A stretch of DNA of 64,000 nt from an uncultured Erysipelotrichaceae bacterium (GTDB lineage: Bacteria > Bacillota_I > Bacilli_A > Erysipelotrichales > Erysipelotrichaceae): the NCBI GenBank assembly GCA_944326095.1, contig CALVCO010000001.1, positions 22,047-86,046 of the forward strand, written 5' to 3'. Each line of letters starts with the position of its first letter. Position 1 is the first letter of the stretch. Below, piece after piece: positions 1-9,719 of the stretch. The position numbers and the translations under genes are program-made. Below the pieces are notes generated by a model. It was not told the origin of the DNA, searched no databases, and saw only the letters and a list, made by a program, of their open reading frames with translations.

Positions 1-246
1 GTTGTTGTATTAAACATGACACCAATAGCTCGACCTCAATTTAAATTAAAAGTTCCATATAAAGGAAGTTATATGGAATTGATAAATTCAGAAAAAGATA
101 TTTATGGTGGTTGCAATATGTGCAATTTTAAACCAGTACAAAGTAAATATGATCGTAAGGCTAAACAAGATAATATTATTATTGATATTGCTCCATTTGG
201 GGGTGTAATGTTTATATGTAAAAAACGTAAGGAAAGGAAAAAGTAG
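1..246 (+). CDS. glgB: 1,4-alpha-glucan branching enzyme, C-terminal fragment (cut by window edge)
   Basis: The reading frame is open from base 1, so the gene starts upstream of the window; the ATG at 16 is internal. The visible 81 residues begin VVVLNMTPIARP and continue with VPYKGSYMELINSEKDIYGG, which matches the C-terminal beta-sandwich domain of GlgB, where a VLNxTPxxR strand is followed by a VPxxGxYxExxNxDxxxYGG loop. GlgB makes the alpha-1,6 branches of glycogen in the cytoplasm. It ends 3 bp before glgP and is followed by a pullulanase gene, so the three form one glycogen operon whose promoter lies outside the window. The catalytic barrel is not visible, so activity cannot be judged. 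Confidence 0.85.
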   Translation, partial: VVVLNMTPIARPQFKLKVPYKGSYMELINSEKDIYGGCNMCNFKPVQSKYDRKAKQDNIIIDIAPFGGVMFICKKRKERKK

Positions 247-249
247 TTA

Positions 250-2658
250 ATGTTTAAAAATAAAGAAGAATTCAAAAAAGAATTTGCTGAAAAAGTTGAA
301 TCCGTTTTTGGTCGACCAGTTGAAGATTCACATTTATCAGAAAAATATATTACTTTAGGTTATATGATAAGAGACTATGTGAGCTTAAACTGGAAAGATT
401 CAAAATATATCGTTAGTGATAACCAAGAAAAATCCATGTATTATTTTTCTATGGAATTTTTGATGGGACGTTTATTAACCAATAACTTAATGAATTTAGG
501 TATTTATAATATTGTTAAAGAAGGATTAAGTGATTTAGGTATTGATATTAATGAACTTGAAAATGTAGAAAGTGATGCTGGTTTAGGTAATGGTGGACTA
601 GGTAGATTAGCTGCATGTTTCTTAGATAGTTTAGCTAGCCAAGGATATCCTGGTAATGGTAACTGTATTCGTTATAAATATGGTCTATTTAAACAATTGA
701 TTGATGATGATGGTAATCAAATTGAAGTTCCTGATCAATGGTTAAAAATTGGTAATGTTTGGGAAGTTAGAAAACCTAAGCATTCTTTCGATGTTAAATT
801 CTGGGGTCGTGTTGAAATGGGTGAAAGAACTCCAGATGGTAAGATGACTTTTAATCATGTTGATTATGAGGCAGTTAGAGCGATTGCTTATGATATGCCA
901 GTTGTAGGAGCTAATAATCGTCAAACTAATACTTTGCGTTTATGGAGTGCTGAACCTAGTGAAGACTTGCCTAAAAATAAAGACTTTAGAAAGTATTTGG
1001 AAGAATTAGAAGAAATTTGTTTGAATGTATATCCTGATGATTCAACAGAAGATGGTAAGATTCTACGTTTGAAGCAACAATATTTCTTTGTTAGTGCAGG
1101 TTTACAAGCTATTGTTAAACAACATTTACGTAATTATGGCACATTAGATAATTTTGCTGATAAAGTAGCTATTCAATTGAATGATACCCATCCAGCATTA
1201 GCTATTCCTGAATTGATGCGTATTTTAATGGATGAACATCGCTATGAGTGGGAAGATGCATGGAATATTGTAGTTAATACCATGTCTTATACTAATCATA
1301 CAGTTTTAGCAGAGGCATTAGAAAAATGGCCAGTATCATATGTTAAACGTTTATTACCACGTATCTATATGATTATTGAAGAGATTAATCGTCGTTGGTG
1401 CCAAGAAGTTCGTGAAAAATTCCCAGATAAATATTATTTATTACAAAGAGTATCTATTATTAAAGATGATCAAGTTTATATGGCTAGCTTGGCAGTAATT
1501 GGTTCACATAGTATCAATGGTGTGGCAAAGATTCATAGCGATATTATTAAGAATGATGTATTTAAAGACTTTGTAAGAATGTATCCTGAAAGATTTAATA
1601 ATAAGACTAATGGTATTACACATCGTAGATGGTTATTATATTCTAATCCACAACTTACAAGTTTATTAGATGAAACTATCGGTACGGCTTATCATAAGGA
1701 TTTTGATAAAATTATTGATTTGATGGATCATGTGGATGATGAACAATTGCAAACTAAATTCTTACAAGTAAAAAGAGAAAGAAAGGTTATTTTAGCTGAT
1801 TATATTAAGAAGGTTTGTGGTGTTGATATTAATCCAGATAGTATTTATGATGTACAAGCTAAGCGTTTGCATGCTTATAAGCGTCAATTGTTGAATGTTT
1901 TCCATATCATATATCTATATCAAAGATTAAAGAGTGATCCAAACTTTAAGATTTATCCTCGCACATTTATTTTTGCAGCTAAGGCCGCTCCAGCATATGT
2001 ATTTGCTAAGCAAGTAATAAAATTGATTAATCGTTTGGGTATGGTTATCAATAATGATCCTAGTGTTAACCAAATGCTAAAAGTAGTATTTATACCTAAT
2101 TATAGTGTATCTATTGCTGAAATTTTGATGAATGCTGCGGATGTTAGTGAACAAATTAGTACAGCTGGTAAAGAAGCTAGTGGTACTGGTAATATGAAAT
2201 TTATGATGAATGGAGCTATTACCTTAGGTACTTTGGATGGTGCTAATGTTGAAATTGATCAATTAGTTGGTAGAGGTAATGATGTTATTTTTGGCTTAAC
2301 AGTTGAACAAATTAAAGAGATGAAGTCCTATTATAATTATAGTAATTATTTAAATAATGATGGTCGTCTACGTAGCATTTATGACTCTTTGACTAATGGT
2401 CCATGGGTACATGATCCTAATGATTATCGTAAGATTATTGAAGATTTGAATTTCAACAATGATGAATATTTCTTATTTGCAGATTTTGATAGTTATGAAA
2501 GTGCTCAAAGAGAAATTGAAAGAAGATATATTGATCGTTTAGGTTGGGCAAAATCTTGCTTGATTAATATTGCAAAATCAGGTTATTTTTCTAGTGATAG
2601 AACGATTAGAGAATATTGTGATGAAATATGGCATATCAAGCCAACAGGACTTAAGTAG
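250..2658 (+). CDS. glgP: Glycogen phosphorylase
   Basis: This 802-aa protein has the usual length of bacterial glycogen/maltodextrin phosphorylases. They release glucose-1-phosphate from non-reducing ends of alpha-1,4-glucans with a pyridoxal phosphate cofactor. The N-terminal half carries DAGLGNGGLGRLAACFLDSLA and the C-terminal half carries the family signature EASGTGNMKFMMNGA, in which Lys650 should form the Schiff base with PLP. The segment VQAKRLHAYKRQLLN is also typical. The start at 250 is preceded by AGGAAAGG within the end of glgB. pulA follows after 5 bp, which suggests coupled breakdown of branched glycogen by phosphorylase and debranching enzyme. All expected motifs are present. 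Confidence 0.97.
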   Translation: MFKNKEEFKKEFAEKVESVFGRPVEDSHLSEKYITLGYMIRDYVSLNWKDSKYIVSDNQEKSMYYFSMEFLMGRLLTNNLMNLGIYNIVKEGLSDLGIDINELENVESDAGLGNGGLGRLAACFLDSLASQGYPGNGNCIRYKYGLFKQLIDDDGNQIEVPDQWLKIGNVWEVRKPKHSFDVKFWGRVEMGERTPDGKMTFNHVDYEAVRAIAYDMPVVGANNRQTNTLRLWSAEPSEDLPKNKDFRKYLEELEEICLNVYPDDSTEDGKILRLKQQYFFVSAGLQAIVKQHLRNYGTLDNFADKVAIQLNDTHPALAIPELMRILMDEHRYEWEDAWNIVVNTMSYTNHTVLAEALEKWPVSYVKRLLPRIYMIIEEINRRWCQEVREKFPDKYYLLQRVSIIKDDQVYMASLAVIGSHSINGVAKIHSDIIKNDVFKDFVRMYPERFNNKTNGITHRRWLLYSNPQLTSLLDETIGTAYHKDFDKIIDLMDHVDDEQLQTKFLQVKRERKVILADYIKKVCGVDINPDSIYDVQAKRLHAYKRQLLNVFHIIYLYQRLKSDPNFKIYPRTFIFAAKAAPAYVFAKQVIKLINRLGMVINNDPSVNQMLKVVFIPNYSVSIAEILMNAADVSEQISTAGKEASGTGNMKFMMNGAITLGTLDGANVEIDQLVGRGNDVIFGLTVEQIKEMKSYYNYSNYLNNDGRLRSIYDSLTNGPWVHDPNDYRKIIEDLNFNNDEYFLFADFDSYESAQREIERRYIDRLGWAKSCLINIAKSGYFSSDRTIREYCDEIWHIKPTGLK

Positions 2659-2663
2659 GCCCT

Positions 2664-4802
2664 ATGCAAAATAGTGATAATATTTTAGCTTATATGGATG
2701 ATTATGGGAAAGTGGTGGTTAGTGTTAATCGCCACTTTTACCAAGGAAAGTGTGATTATTTCTATATAAGCGATAATGAAAACTTTTGTCATGACTGCGT
2801 TATTAGTCGGATAGAAGAAAGGGCGGATGTCTATATTTATGAATTGAGTATTCCATGCGATATTGAAATTGGTAAATTATATTACTTAGTGGAAAATCAT
2901 GGAGTACAAAATGTTATTCAATATCGTTTTATCGTTAAGTCTAAACAGTTTAATAATGAATTTTATTATGATGGTAATGATTTAGGAGCACATTATCATG
3001 GTAAGTATACGGATTTTGCTTTGTGGGCACCAACCGCTAATAAAGTATTTGTTGAAATTGAAGATAAACATCAAACTCATGTTTATATGATGAATAGGAG
3101 CGAAAAAGGGGTTTATCGCTTAAGAGTAAATAAAGATTTAGAAAGAGCGACATATGTTTATAATGTGCATGTAAATGGTATGGCACAAATATGCCAAGAT
3201 CCTTATGCTGTAAGTTCAACAGCCAATGGAGAAAGAAGTGCAATAATTAACTTTGATCGCTTGGAAAAATTAGAAGATGATAAAAAGTGTGCTAAGATTG
3301 TAAATAATAATGATGCGATTATTTATGAAGCCAGTGTTAGAGATTTAACTAGTCTGGCAAGTAGTGGTACTAGTACACATGGTTTATTTCTTTCACTTTG
3401 TGAAGATAACACAAGCTATAATGGTTTTTCAACTGGTTTGAGTTATATTAAAGAATTAGGTGTTACCCATGTGCAATTGATGCCTATTTTTGATTTTGCG
3501 ACGGTTGATGAAAATCAGCGTAAAAGACAATATAATTGGGGCTATGATCCTAGTCAATATAATGTTCCAGATGGAAGTTTTGCTAGTGATCCTAACGATC
3601 CATATGCGCGTGTTGCGCAATTGCGTAAGATGATTAATTGTTTTCATGCTAAAGGCATTAGAGTAAATATGGATGTGGTATTTAATCATATGTATGATGT
3701 TAAATATTCTGCATTCCAAAAGTGTGTACCATATTATTATTTTCGCTATAATCAAGCGGGCTATCTTTCTAATGGTTCATATTGTGGCAATGATCTTGAT
3801 TCTTGTGGTAGCATGGTTAGAAAATATATTGTCGATAGTATTAGCTATTGGATGAATAATTATGGCATTGATGGTTTTAGATTTGATTTAATGGGTATTT
3901 TAGATATTAATACTATGAATGAAGTCTATAAAAAAGCTAAAAGTATTAATCCTAATGCGATGATTTATGGTGAAGGATGGAATATGCCTACCGCCTTGAA
4001 TGATAATGAAAAGGCTTCTTTGATGAATAATGAAAAGATGCCAGGCATTGCCCATTTTAATGATTATTTCCGTGATGTAGTAAAAGGAAAAACAAGTGAT
4101 GATGAGCGTTATGATCAAGGATATATTACAGGTAATGTTTATAAGATTAAAGAGATGGAATCAGCACTAATTGCCAATGCAGCTATAGCTCCAGGCTATG
4201 ATTATATCTATAGTAATCCTAATCATAGTATAAGTTATGTGGAATGTCACGATAACTGTACAAGCTGGGATAAGATGAAAGATTGTTGTAAAGATGCCAT
4301 ACGTGAAGAAAGAATCTTTAAACATAAGATGATGATTGCGACTATAATGTTTGCTCAAGGAATACCTTTTATTCATAGTGGTCAAGAATTTTGTCGTACC
4401 AAATTACAATATGGTAATACCTTTAATAAGCCAGATACAATCAATGGCATTGATTGGGCCAGACGTTGTGCATTTAATGATGTTGTAGAATATACTAAAG
4501 CATGTATTAAAATAAGAAAGAAATATAAGGCTTTTAAATTAAATAGCATGCAAGAGATAATTGCTAGTGTGCGCTTTAATATCATTGATAATGCTGCTTT
4601 AGAATATACTATTGTATGTCCAGATGATAAAAATGCAATTAGTGAGATTAAAATTATTTTTAATCCTACAGAATATCAAAAATATTTAACATATGATAAT
4701 GATTATCATATTCTTTTAGATGAAATGGGAGAAGTTAATTCAACATTACCAACAAGGGTTATTGTAGTTAAACCTTTTAGTTGTGTGGTGTTTGTTAGAT
4801 AA
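2664..4802 (+). CDS. pulA: Type I pullulanase (glycogen/alpha-glucan debranching enzyme)
   Basis: This 712-aa glycoside hydrolase family 13 protein should hydrolyse alpha-1,6 branch points. An N-terminal glucan-binding region is followed by a CBM48-like domain at about residues 105-190 (YTDFALWAPTANKVFVEIE). The type I pullulanase signature YNWGYDP is at about 290. The GH13 motifs are in order: VNMDVVFNHMY (about 334), GFRFD with nucleophile Asp408, YGEGW with acid/base Glu437, and VECHDN with Asp530. There is no signal peptide, so it acts in the cytoplasm, fitting glycogen turnover beside glgP rather than use of external pullulan. A GlgX-type role is possible, but the YNWGYDP motif favours PulA. 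A hairpin terminator follows at once. Confidence 0.93.
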   Translation: MQNSDNILAYMDDYGKVVVSVNRHFYQGKCDYFYISDNENFCHDCVISRIEERADVYIYELSIPCDIEIGKLYYLVENHGVQNVIQYRFIVKSKQFNNEFYYDGNDLGAHYHGKYTDFALWAPTANKVFVEIEDKHQTHVYMMNRSEKGVYRLRVNKDLERATYVYNVHVNGMAQICQDPYAVSSTANGERSAIINFDRLEKLEDDKKCAKIVNNNDAIIYEASVRDLTSLASSGTSTHGLFLSLCEDNTSYNGFSTGLSYIKELGVTHVQLMPIFDFATVDENQRKRQYNWGYDPSQYNVPDGSFASDPNDPYARVAQLRKMINCFHAKGIRVNMDVVFNHMYDVKYSAFQKCVPYYYFRYNQAGYLSNGSYCGNDLDSCGSMVRKYIVDSISYWMNNYGIDGFRFDLMGILDINTMNEVYKKAKSINPNAMIYGEGWNMPTALNDNEKASLMNNEKMPGIAHFNDYFRDVVKGKTSDDERYDQGYITGNVYKIKEMESALIANAAIAPGYDYIYSNPNHSISYVECHDNCTSWDKMKDCCKDAIREERIFKHKMMIATIMFAQGIPFIHSGQEFCRTKLQYGNTFNKPDTINGIDWARRCAFNDVVEYTKACIKIRKKYKAFKLNSMQEIIASVRFNIIDNAALEYTIVCPDDKNAISEIKIIFNPTEYQKYLTYDNDYHILLDEMGEVNSTLPTRVIVVKPFSCVVFVR

Positions 4803-4833
4803 AAAGCTCATAAGAGCTTTTTTATTTTATTTT
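4803..4833 (+). terminator. Rho-independent terminator after pulA
   Basis: A 7-bp stem AAAGCTC/GAGCTTT with loop ATAA begins right after the pulA stop codon and is followed by a T-rich tail. It closes the glgB-glgP-pulA operon and separates it from opp. Confidence 0.85.
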
Positions 4834-4835
4834 TG

Positions 4836-4850
4836 TAGAAAGCGCATACA
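4836..4850 (+). promoter_or_regulatory. Possible cre (CcpA) site upstream of oppA
   Basis: TAGAAAGCGCATACA fits the catabolite-response consensus WTGNAANCGNWNNCW with one mismatch (A for T at the second position). It lies about 50 bp upstream of the oppA -35 box, so catabolite control of the importer is plausible. This is a single degenerate match and no ccpA gene is visible in the window. Confidence 0.3.
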
Positions 4851-4900
4851 TGTTAAATGAAAAAAATTACATTTATATGAAACAAAATATGTAAAAAATA

Positions 4901-4928
4901 TTGACAAATGTTTTCACGGTGGTATACT
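4901..4928 (+). promoter_or_regulatory. Sigma-A promoter of the opp operon
   Basis: A perfect -35 TTGACA at 4901-4906 and a -10 TATACT at 4923-4928 are separated by 16 bp. The oppA ATG lies 30 bp downstream of the -10, behind an AAAAGGGGG ribosome binding site. This is the best-matching promoter in the window. Confidence 0.85.
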
Positions 4929-4957
4929 AATGATATTTAAAAAAAGGGGGAAACCAC

Positions 4958-6592
4958 ATGAAAAAGATGAAAAAGGTATTAAGCTTGCTTCTGTGCATGC
5001 TGCTGATGGTTGGATGTTCTTCTGGCAATGATGGACAAGCAGGTACCACAACAAATGAAACAAGCGGTGAAAGCGTGGTAAGGATTGCTCAGGACACAGA
5101 CTTATCGACGATGGATCATCATATCGCAACTGATGGTACTTCATTCATTGCACAAACGATGATGCTATCAGGATTAACCGCGTTGGATGCTAATAATCAA
5201 CCTGTTCCAGAATTAGCTGAGAGCTGGGATGTCAGCGATGATGGCTTGGTGTATACCTTCCATTTGGTTGATGCTAATTGGTCAGATGGAACACCAGTTA
5301 CCGCTAATGATTTCGTATATGCATGGCAAAGATTGGCAAATCCAGATACAGCTAGCGAATATGCATTCATTCTAAGTACGATCAATTTAGTAAATGCTGA
5401 TGCTGTTACCGCAGGTGAGATGCCAGTTGATCAATTAGGAGTAAAAGCTATTGATGATAAGACCTTAGAAGTTACCTTGGATCTTCCTTGTAACTACTTA
5501 TTAGGATTGATGGCTTTCCCATCTTTCTTCCCATTGAACCAAGCTTTCTATGAAGCTCAGGGTGACCAATATTCGCTAAGTCCAGCTAATTTATTAGCTT
5601 GTGGACCATATGTCATGGAAAGCTGGACTCCAGGAAACTCTTGGGTATTTGTTAAGAATGATCAATATTTCAAAGCTGATGAGATCACTACCGAAAGAGT
5701 TGAATTTAAATTTATCCAAGATACACAATCAGCAATGCTTGAATACCAATCTGGCAATTTAGATGTTGTTAAGCTTACTGGTGAGCAAGTAGATGCGTAT
5801 AAGAACGAAGCAGAATTTACTAATCGTTTGGAAGGATATCTATGGTATCTATCAATTAACTTTACAGTAGATAAATTCCAAAATGATAATTTACGTAAGG
5901 CTTTAGCTTTATCTATCGATCGTGAAACAATCGCTACCAATGTATTGAAAGATGGCTCGATTGCTGCTGAAGGTTTGATCCCAGTTGCTTTAGCATCTGA
6001 TACTAACGGCGTTGATTTTAGAGAAGGTGCAGGTACCGTAACAGCATATGATCCTGAAGCTGCGGCTGAATACTATGAAAAAGCTAAAGAAGAACTTGGC
6101 GGTGATGTAACGATCGATCTATTGTTTGAAGATACTGAAGCTTCTAAAGCTGTAGCAGAATACATTCAAAATAACTGGGAAACCAATTTACCTGGTTTGA
6201 CCGTTACTTTGAATTCTAAGCCTAAGAAAACACGTTTGGATCTGATGAATGATCAAGCTTATGATATCTGTTTAACTCGTTGGGGACCAGATTACGCTGA
6301 TCCACAAACATATTTAGATCTATTTATTTCTACTAATGAAGCAAATAATGCTGGTCGATATAGTAATGCTGATTATGATGCTAAGGTATTGGCTGGTACT
6401 TCAGGAGAAGATGCAACAAATGCAGAAGCTCGTTGGCAAGATTTCATCGATGCTGAAAAAATTATTGTTGATACAGTGGGGGTAATTCCAGTATACCAAA
6501 ATGGTGGAGCCTATATGATCAAATCTAATGTCAAAGGTGTAGAATTCCACTCTGCTGGTGTAGATAGTTTCCGTAATATTACTGTGGAATAG
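4958..6592 (+). CDS. oppA: Oligopeptide ABC transporter, substrate-binding lipoprotein (family 5)
   Basis: This 544-aa family 5 extracellular solute-binding protein has a lipoprotein signal peptide ending in the lipobox LMVGC (lipidated Cys20). It should capture oligopeptides outside the membrane and deliver them to OppBC. Family features include ANDFVYAWQRL, YLSINFTVDKFQNDNLRKALALSIDRE and the C-terminal Trp/Tyr-rich region. A strong promoter and the RBS AAAAGGGGG precede the ATG. The rest of the importer follows in order B, C, D, F. A hairpin just after the stop may lower expression of the downstream genes, as is common when the binding protein must be in excess. Peptide specificity cannot be told from sequence. 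Confidence 0.93.
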   Translation: MKKMKKVLSLLLCMLLMVGCSSGNDGQAGTTTNETSGESVVRIAQDTDLSTMDHHIATDGTSFIAQTMMLSGLTALDANNQPVPELAESWDVSDDGLVYTFHLVDANWSDGTPVTANDFVYAWQRLANPDTASEYAFILSTINLVNADAVTAGEMPVDQLGVKAIDDKTLEVTLDLPCNYLLGLMAFPSFFPLNQAFYEAQGDQYSLSPANLLACGPYVMESWTPGNSWVFVKNDQYFKADEITTERVEFKFIQDTQSAMLEYQSGNLDVVKLTGEQVDAYKNEAEFTNRLEGYLWYLSINFTVDKFQNDNLRKALALSIDRETIATNVLKDGSIAAEGLIPVALASDTNGVDFREGAGTVTAYDPEAAAEYYEKAKEELGGDVTIDLLFEDTEASKAVAEYIQNNWETNLPGLTVTLNSKPKKTRLDLMNDQAYDICLTRWGPDYADPQTYLDLFISTNEANNAGRYSNADYDAKVLAGTSGEDATNAEARWQDFIDAEKIIVDTVGVIPVYQNGGAYMIKSNVKGVEFHSAGVDSFRNITVE

Positions 6593-6600
6593 TGGCTTGA

Positions 6601-6640
6601 ACATAGCAGTGAATTATGATTTGCTGCTATGTTTTATTTA
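6601..6640 (+). terminator. Hairpin between oppA and oppB (partial terminator / 3' stabiliser)
   Basis: A 9-bp stem ACATAGCAG/CTGCTATGT with a 14-base loop is followed by TTTATTT. It sits between the oppA stop and the oppB RBS. No promoter is visible between it and oppB, so it probably allows read-through and sets a higher oppA mRNA level. Confidence 0.6.
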
Positions 6641-6655
6641 AAGAAAGGGGTATAT

Positions 6656-7591
6656 ATGGGTAAATATATTACTAAGCGGGTATTGATCGCCATCTTTACC
6701 TTGTTGGTAATCTTGTTTGTCTTATTCGTGATGTTGGATAAGATGCCAGGATCACCATTTAATGATGAAAAGCTTACAGCTGATCAATTAGCGCTTTTGA
6801 ATGCGAAATATGGCTTAGATCAACCGTTCATGATCCGCTTTATCAATTATGTCAAATGTGTTATCAAGTTTGATTTTGGGGTATCTTATAATATTCAGAA
6901 AAATTTGGCAGTAAGCTCAATGTTGGCAACGCGTTTGCCAATTTCCATTCAAATTGGTTTGCAAGCCATGGTCGTAGGTACGATCATAGGTATGCTTTTA
7001 GGTATCATTGCCGCATTAAAGCGTAATACTTGGATCGATACATTGTGTACCGGCATCTCGGTATTAGGTGTTAGCGTGCCTAGTTATGTCATTGCTTTAG
7101 GTTTAGCTTACTTTGTTGGATTTAAATTGGGGTGGTTTCCTATTTTATATAACGCCAGCAAACCTTTTATTTCTACGATCATGCCAACGATGGCGCTTAG
7201 CTTGTCTCCAATTGCTAATATTGCAAGATTTACGCGTAGCGAGATGATCGAAGTTCTTAATTCTGATTATGTATTGCTGGCGCAATCGAAAGGTATCAAA
7301 CAGTATAAGCTGATCATCAACCATGTTTTGCGTAATACTTTGATCTCGATCATCACGGTAATGGGACCTTTGCTAGTTGGTTTGCTTACAGGATCGATGG
7401 TTATCGAAAAGATCTTTAGTATTCCTGGTTTGGGTTATCTGATGGTCCAAGCGATTCAGAATAATGATTATAATGTAGTTATGGCTTGTGCCTTTATTTA
7501 TAGTTTCTTGTATATCTTCGTGATGTTGATCGTTGATATCTTATATGGCATCATCGATCCAAGGATCAGAGTAGCAAAGGAGGGAGAATAA
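6656..7591 (+). CDS. oppB: Oligopeptide ABC transporter permease OppB
   Basis: The protein of 311 aa is the first permease of the importer, with about six transmembrane helices starting at GKYITKRVLIAIFTLLVILFVLFVML. The DppB/OppB family pattern includes YGLDQPFMIRFINY, an EAA-like loop (LAQSKGIKQYKLIINHVLRN) that contacts the ATPases, and the C-terminal IDPRIRV. I chose the ATG at 6656, preceded by AAAGGGG at 7 bp. An upstream in-frame ATG at 6629 would start inside the oppA-oppB hairpin and has no RBS. The stop is followed after 1 bp by oppC. Confidence 0.93.
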   Translation: MGKYITKRVLIAIFTLLVILFVLFVMLDKMPGSPFNDEKLTADQLALLNAKYGLDQPFMIRFINYVKCVIKFDFGVSYNIQKNLAVSSMLATRLPISIQIGLQAMVVGTIIGMLLGIIAALKRNTWIDTLCTGISVLGVSVPSYVIALGLAYFVGFKLGWFPILYNASKPFISTIMPTMALSLSPIANIARFTRSEMIEVLNSDYVLLAQSKGIKQYKLIINHVLRNTLISIITVMGPLLVGLLTGSMVIEKIFSIPGLGYLMVQAIQNNDYNVVMACAFIYSFLYIFVMLIVDILYGIIDPRIRVAKEGE

Positions 7592-7592
7592 G

Positions 7593-8633
7593 ATGAGCGC
7601 TAATGAAAGATTAGATGCTAAAGGCTATGGCACTTATGAATTTGCCAGTGATGATTTTACCTTTGCTTATGATGAAAATGAAAAGATCATTTATAAAAGC
7701 TATACCGCTAGTAGTTATCTTGCAGATGTCTTGCATGCTTTCTTAAAGAATAAAGGTGCGGTTATTGGCTTTATCGTTATCGTGATCATTGCGATCTTAG
7801 CGCTTGTTGGCCCGATGATGAATGAACATACTTATAAATCGATCATCATCGAACATGCCAGTTTGGTGCCAAGGGTTCCTTTCTTAGAAAATTTTGGGAT
7901 CTTTGATGGTGTTTATAAAGGAAGCAATCAATATCTAGATAAAGGCTTTACGGATATTTATTACTGGTTTGGTAGCGATCCGCAAGGACGTGATATCTGG
8001 ACCAGGGTATGGGAAGGTACCAGGATATCATTGATCATTGCGTTTACTGCCGTATGTATCGATATTTTTATCGGTATGATATATGGTTTGATTTCTGGTT
8101 ATTTTGGCGGCAAGGTCGATATGGTCATGCAGCGTTTTGCGGAGATCTTAAATGGCATCCCAACCTTGGTCGTTGTTACCTTATTGGGCTTGATCCTACC
8201 GCGTGGTGTTACTTCGATCATCTTTGCTTTGATGATCACAGGCTGGATCGGCATGAGCCGTATTGCCCGCGCGCAAGTTTTAAAGTTAAAGGAACAAGAA
8301 TTTATATTAGCTAGTAAAACGTTAGGGGCTCAACATTTTAGGATCATCTTTAAAGATATCTTGCCAAATATCTTTGGTCAGATCATCATCATGAGCATGT
8401 TTAGCATTCCTAATGCGATATTTACCGAAGCATTCTTATCGTTTGTTGGTTTAGGAGTTCCAGCACCGATGGCTTCTTTAGGTTCATTGATCTCTGAAGG
8501 CTATAAGTCATTGACGACCTATCCTCATGTCATCGTGGCGCCGATCGTAGTTTTGGCATTGTTGATGCTGAGCTTCAACTTGTTTGCCGATGGCTTGAGA
8601 GATGCTTTCGATCCAAAGATGAAGCAAATGTAA
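7593..8633 (+). CDS. oppC: Oligopeptide ABC transporter permease OppC
   Basis: The protein of 346 aa is the second permease of the importer. A roughly 55-residue cytoplasmic N-terminus precedes the first helix (GAVIGFIVIVIIAILALVGPMM). An extracytoplasmic loop leads to WFGSDPQGRDIWTRVWEGTRISL, the characteristic OppC motif. The EAA loop reads LASKTLGAQHFRIIFKDILPN, and the protein ends with GLRDAFDPK. The ATG follows AGGAGGGAG by 5 bp. OppB and OppC together form the membrane channel. Confidence 0.94.
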   Translation: MSANERLDAKGYGTYEFASDDFTFAYDENEKIIYKSYTASSYLADVLHAFLKNKGAVIGFIVIVIIAILALVGPMMNEHTYKSIIIEHASLVPRVPFLENFGIFDGVYKGSNQYLDKGFTDIYYWFGSDPQGRDIWTRVWEGTRISLIIAFTAVCIDIFIGMIYGLISGYFGGKVDMVMQRFAEILNGIPTLVVVTLLGLILPRGVTSIIFALMITGWIGMSRIARAQVLKLKEQEFILASKTLGAQHFRIIFKDILPNIFGQIIIMSMFSIPNAIFTEAFLSFVGLGVPAPMASLGSLISEGYKSLTTYPHVIVAPIVVLALLMLSFNLFADGLRDAFDPKMKQM

Positions 8634-8645
8634 GGAGGATCTGCT

Positions 8646-9719
8646 ATGAGTGAAAAGAAAGATAAAAAAGATCGCGTTTTATCGATTCGTGATCTAGATA
8701 TTTCCTTCGATACATCGAATGGTGTCGTAAAAGCAATCCGGGGCGTGCGTTTGGATCTATTTAAAGGAGAAACGATCGCAATCGTCGGAGAATCCGGAAG
8801 CGGAAAGAGCGTTACCGTTAAAGCGATCATGGGGATCTTAGCAAGCAATGGTCATATCGATAATGGTTCCATTACCTTTTTTGATGAAGGCAAAGCTATC
8901 GATCTAGTAAAGATGAAACCAAAGGATATCCGTTATAATTATTGCGGTAAGAAGATCGCTATGGTCTTTCAGGATCCCATGACATCATTAGATCCTACGA
9001 TGACCATTGGCCGTCAGATCATGGAACCGATTTTAGAACACTTGAAAGTTTCGCATCAAGAAGCTAAAAATAGAGCGATGGAATTACTAGAATTGGTAGG
9101 GATTGAAAATCCGCAAAAGCGTTTCAAACAATATCCCCATCAATTATCGGGCGGTATGCGCCAAAGAGTGGTCATTGCGATTGCGTTAAGCTGTGATCCG
9201 CAGATATTGATTTGTGACGAGCCTACGACAGCGTTGGATGTTACCATCCAAGCAAAGATCTTGGAACTTATCAAAGACATCCAATATAAGAAAAATATTT
9301 CGGTCATTTATATTACGCATGATCTTGGGGTCGTTGCCAAGGTCGCTGATTATGTAGCGGTAATGTATGCTGGTAAGATCATTGAAAAAGGTAATATCGA
9401 TGAGATCTTCTATGATCCACGCCATCCATATACCTGGGGCCTTTTGAGTAGCATGCCGGATGTTGATACTGATTCGCATCGTTTATTTGCCATTCCTGGT
9501 TCTTGTCCTAATTTGCTGGAAAGAGTGGAGGGCGATGCTTTTGCCCCACGAAATCCTTATGCCTTAAAGATCGACTTTAAGGTTGAGCCGCCAATCTTTG
9601 ATGTTGGTGGGCAACATAGGGTAGCCAGTTGGCTATGTCACCCAAACGCTCCAAAAGTTGAGATGCCGGAGCAGTTAAGAAAACGTATCGATAAGATGTT
9701 AAAGGAGGTTAGAGGATGA
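8646..9719 (+). CDS. oppD: Oligopeptide ABC transporter ATPase OppD
   Basis: The protein of 357 aa is a cytoplasmic ATPase of the peptide importer. It shows Walker [10 protein letters not shown]-loop [12 protein letters not shown], signature [15 protein letters not shown] and Walker [13 protein letters not shown], followed by ITHDLGVVA. The C-terminal oligopeptide/dipeptide extension contains [12 protein letters not shown] and a cysteine-containing stretch (PGSCPNLLE...WLCHPNAP) of the kind that binds an iron-sulfur cluster in some OppD/DppD proteins, although only two Cys residues are visible. The RBS is TAAGGAGG. The last codons overlap oppF by 4 bp (ATGA), a sign of translational coupling. 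Confidence 0.94.
   Translation: MSEKKDKKDRVLSIRDLDISFDTSNGVVKAIRGVRLDLFKGETIAIVGESGSGKSVTVKAIMGILASNGHIDNGSITFFDEGKAIDLVKMKPKDIRYNYCGKKIAMVFQDPMTSLDPTMTIGRQIMEPILEHLKVSHQEAKNRAMELLELVGIENPQKRFKQYPHQLSGGMRQRVVIAIALSCDPQILICDEPTTALDVTIQAKILELIKDIQYKKNISVIYITHDLGVVAKVADYVAVMYAGKIIEKGNIDEIFYDPRHPYTWGLLSSMPDVDTDSHRLFAIPGSCPNLLERVEGDAFAPRNPYALKIDFKVEPPIFDVGGQHRVASWLCHPNAPKVEMPEQLRKRIDKMLKEVRG

Noticed and set aside
742..924. 60-codon minus-strand ORF inside glgP
   Set aside because: Shadow of a strongly coding gene on the other strand; no RBS and no recognisable protein.
3456..3755. 99-codon minus-strand ORF inside pulA
   Set aside because: Lies opposite the catalytic core of the pullulanase, which has all its motifs; low-complexity product.
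6629..6655. Upstream ATG extension of oppB
   Set aside because: Falls within the oppA-oppB hairpin and lacks an RBS, while ATG 6656 has AAAGGGG at good distance.
8009..8314. 101-codon plus-strand ORF inside oppC in another frame
   Set aside because: Out-of-frame shadow of a clear OppC reading; composition is atypical for the organism.
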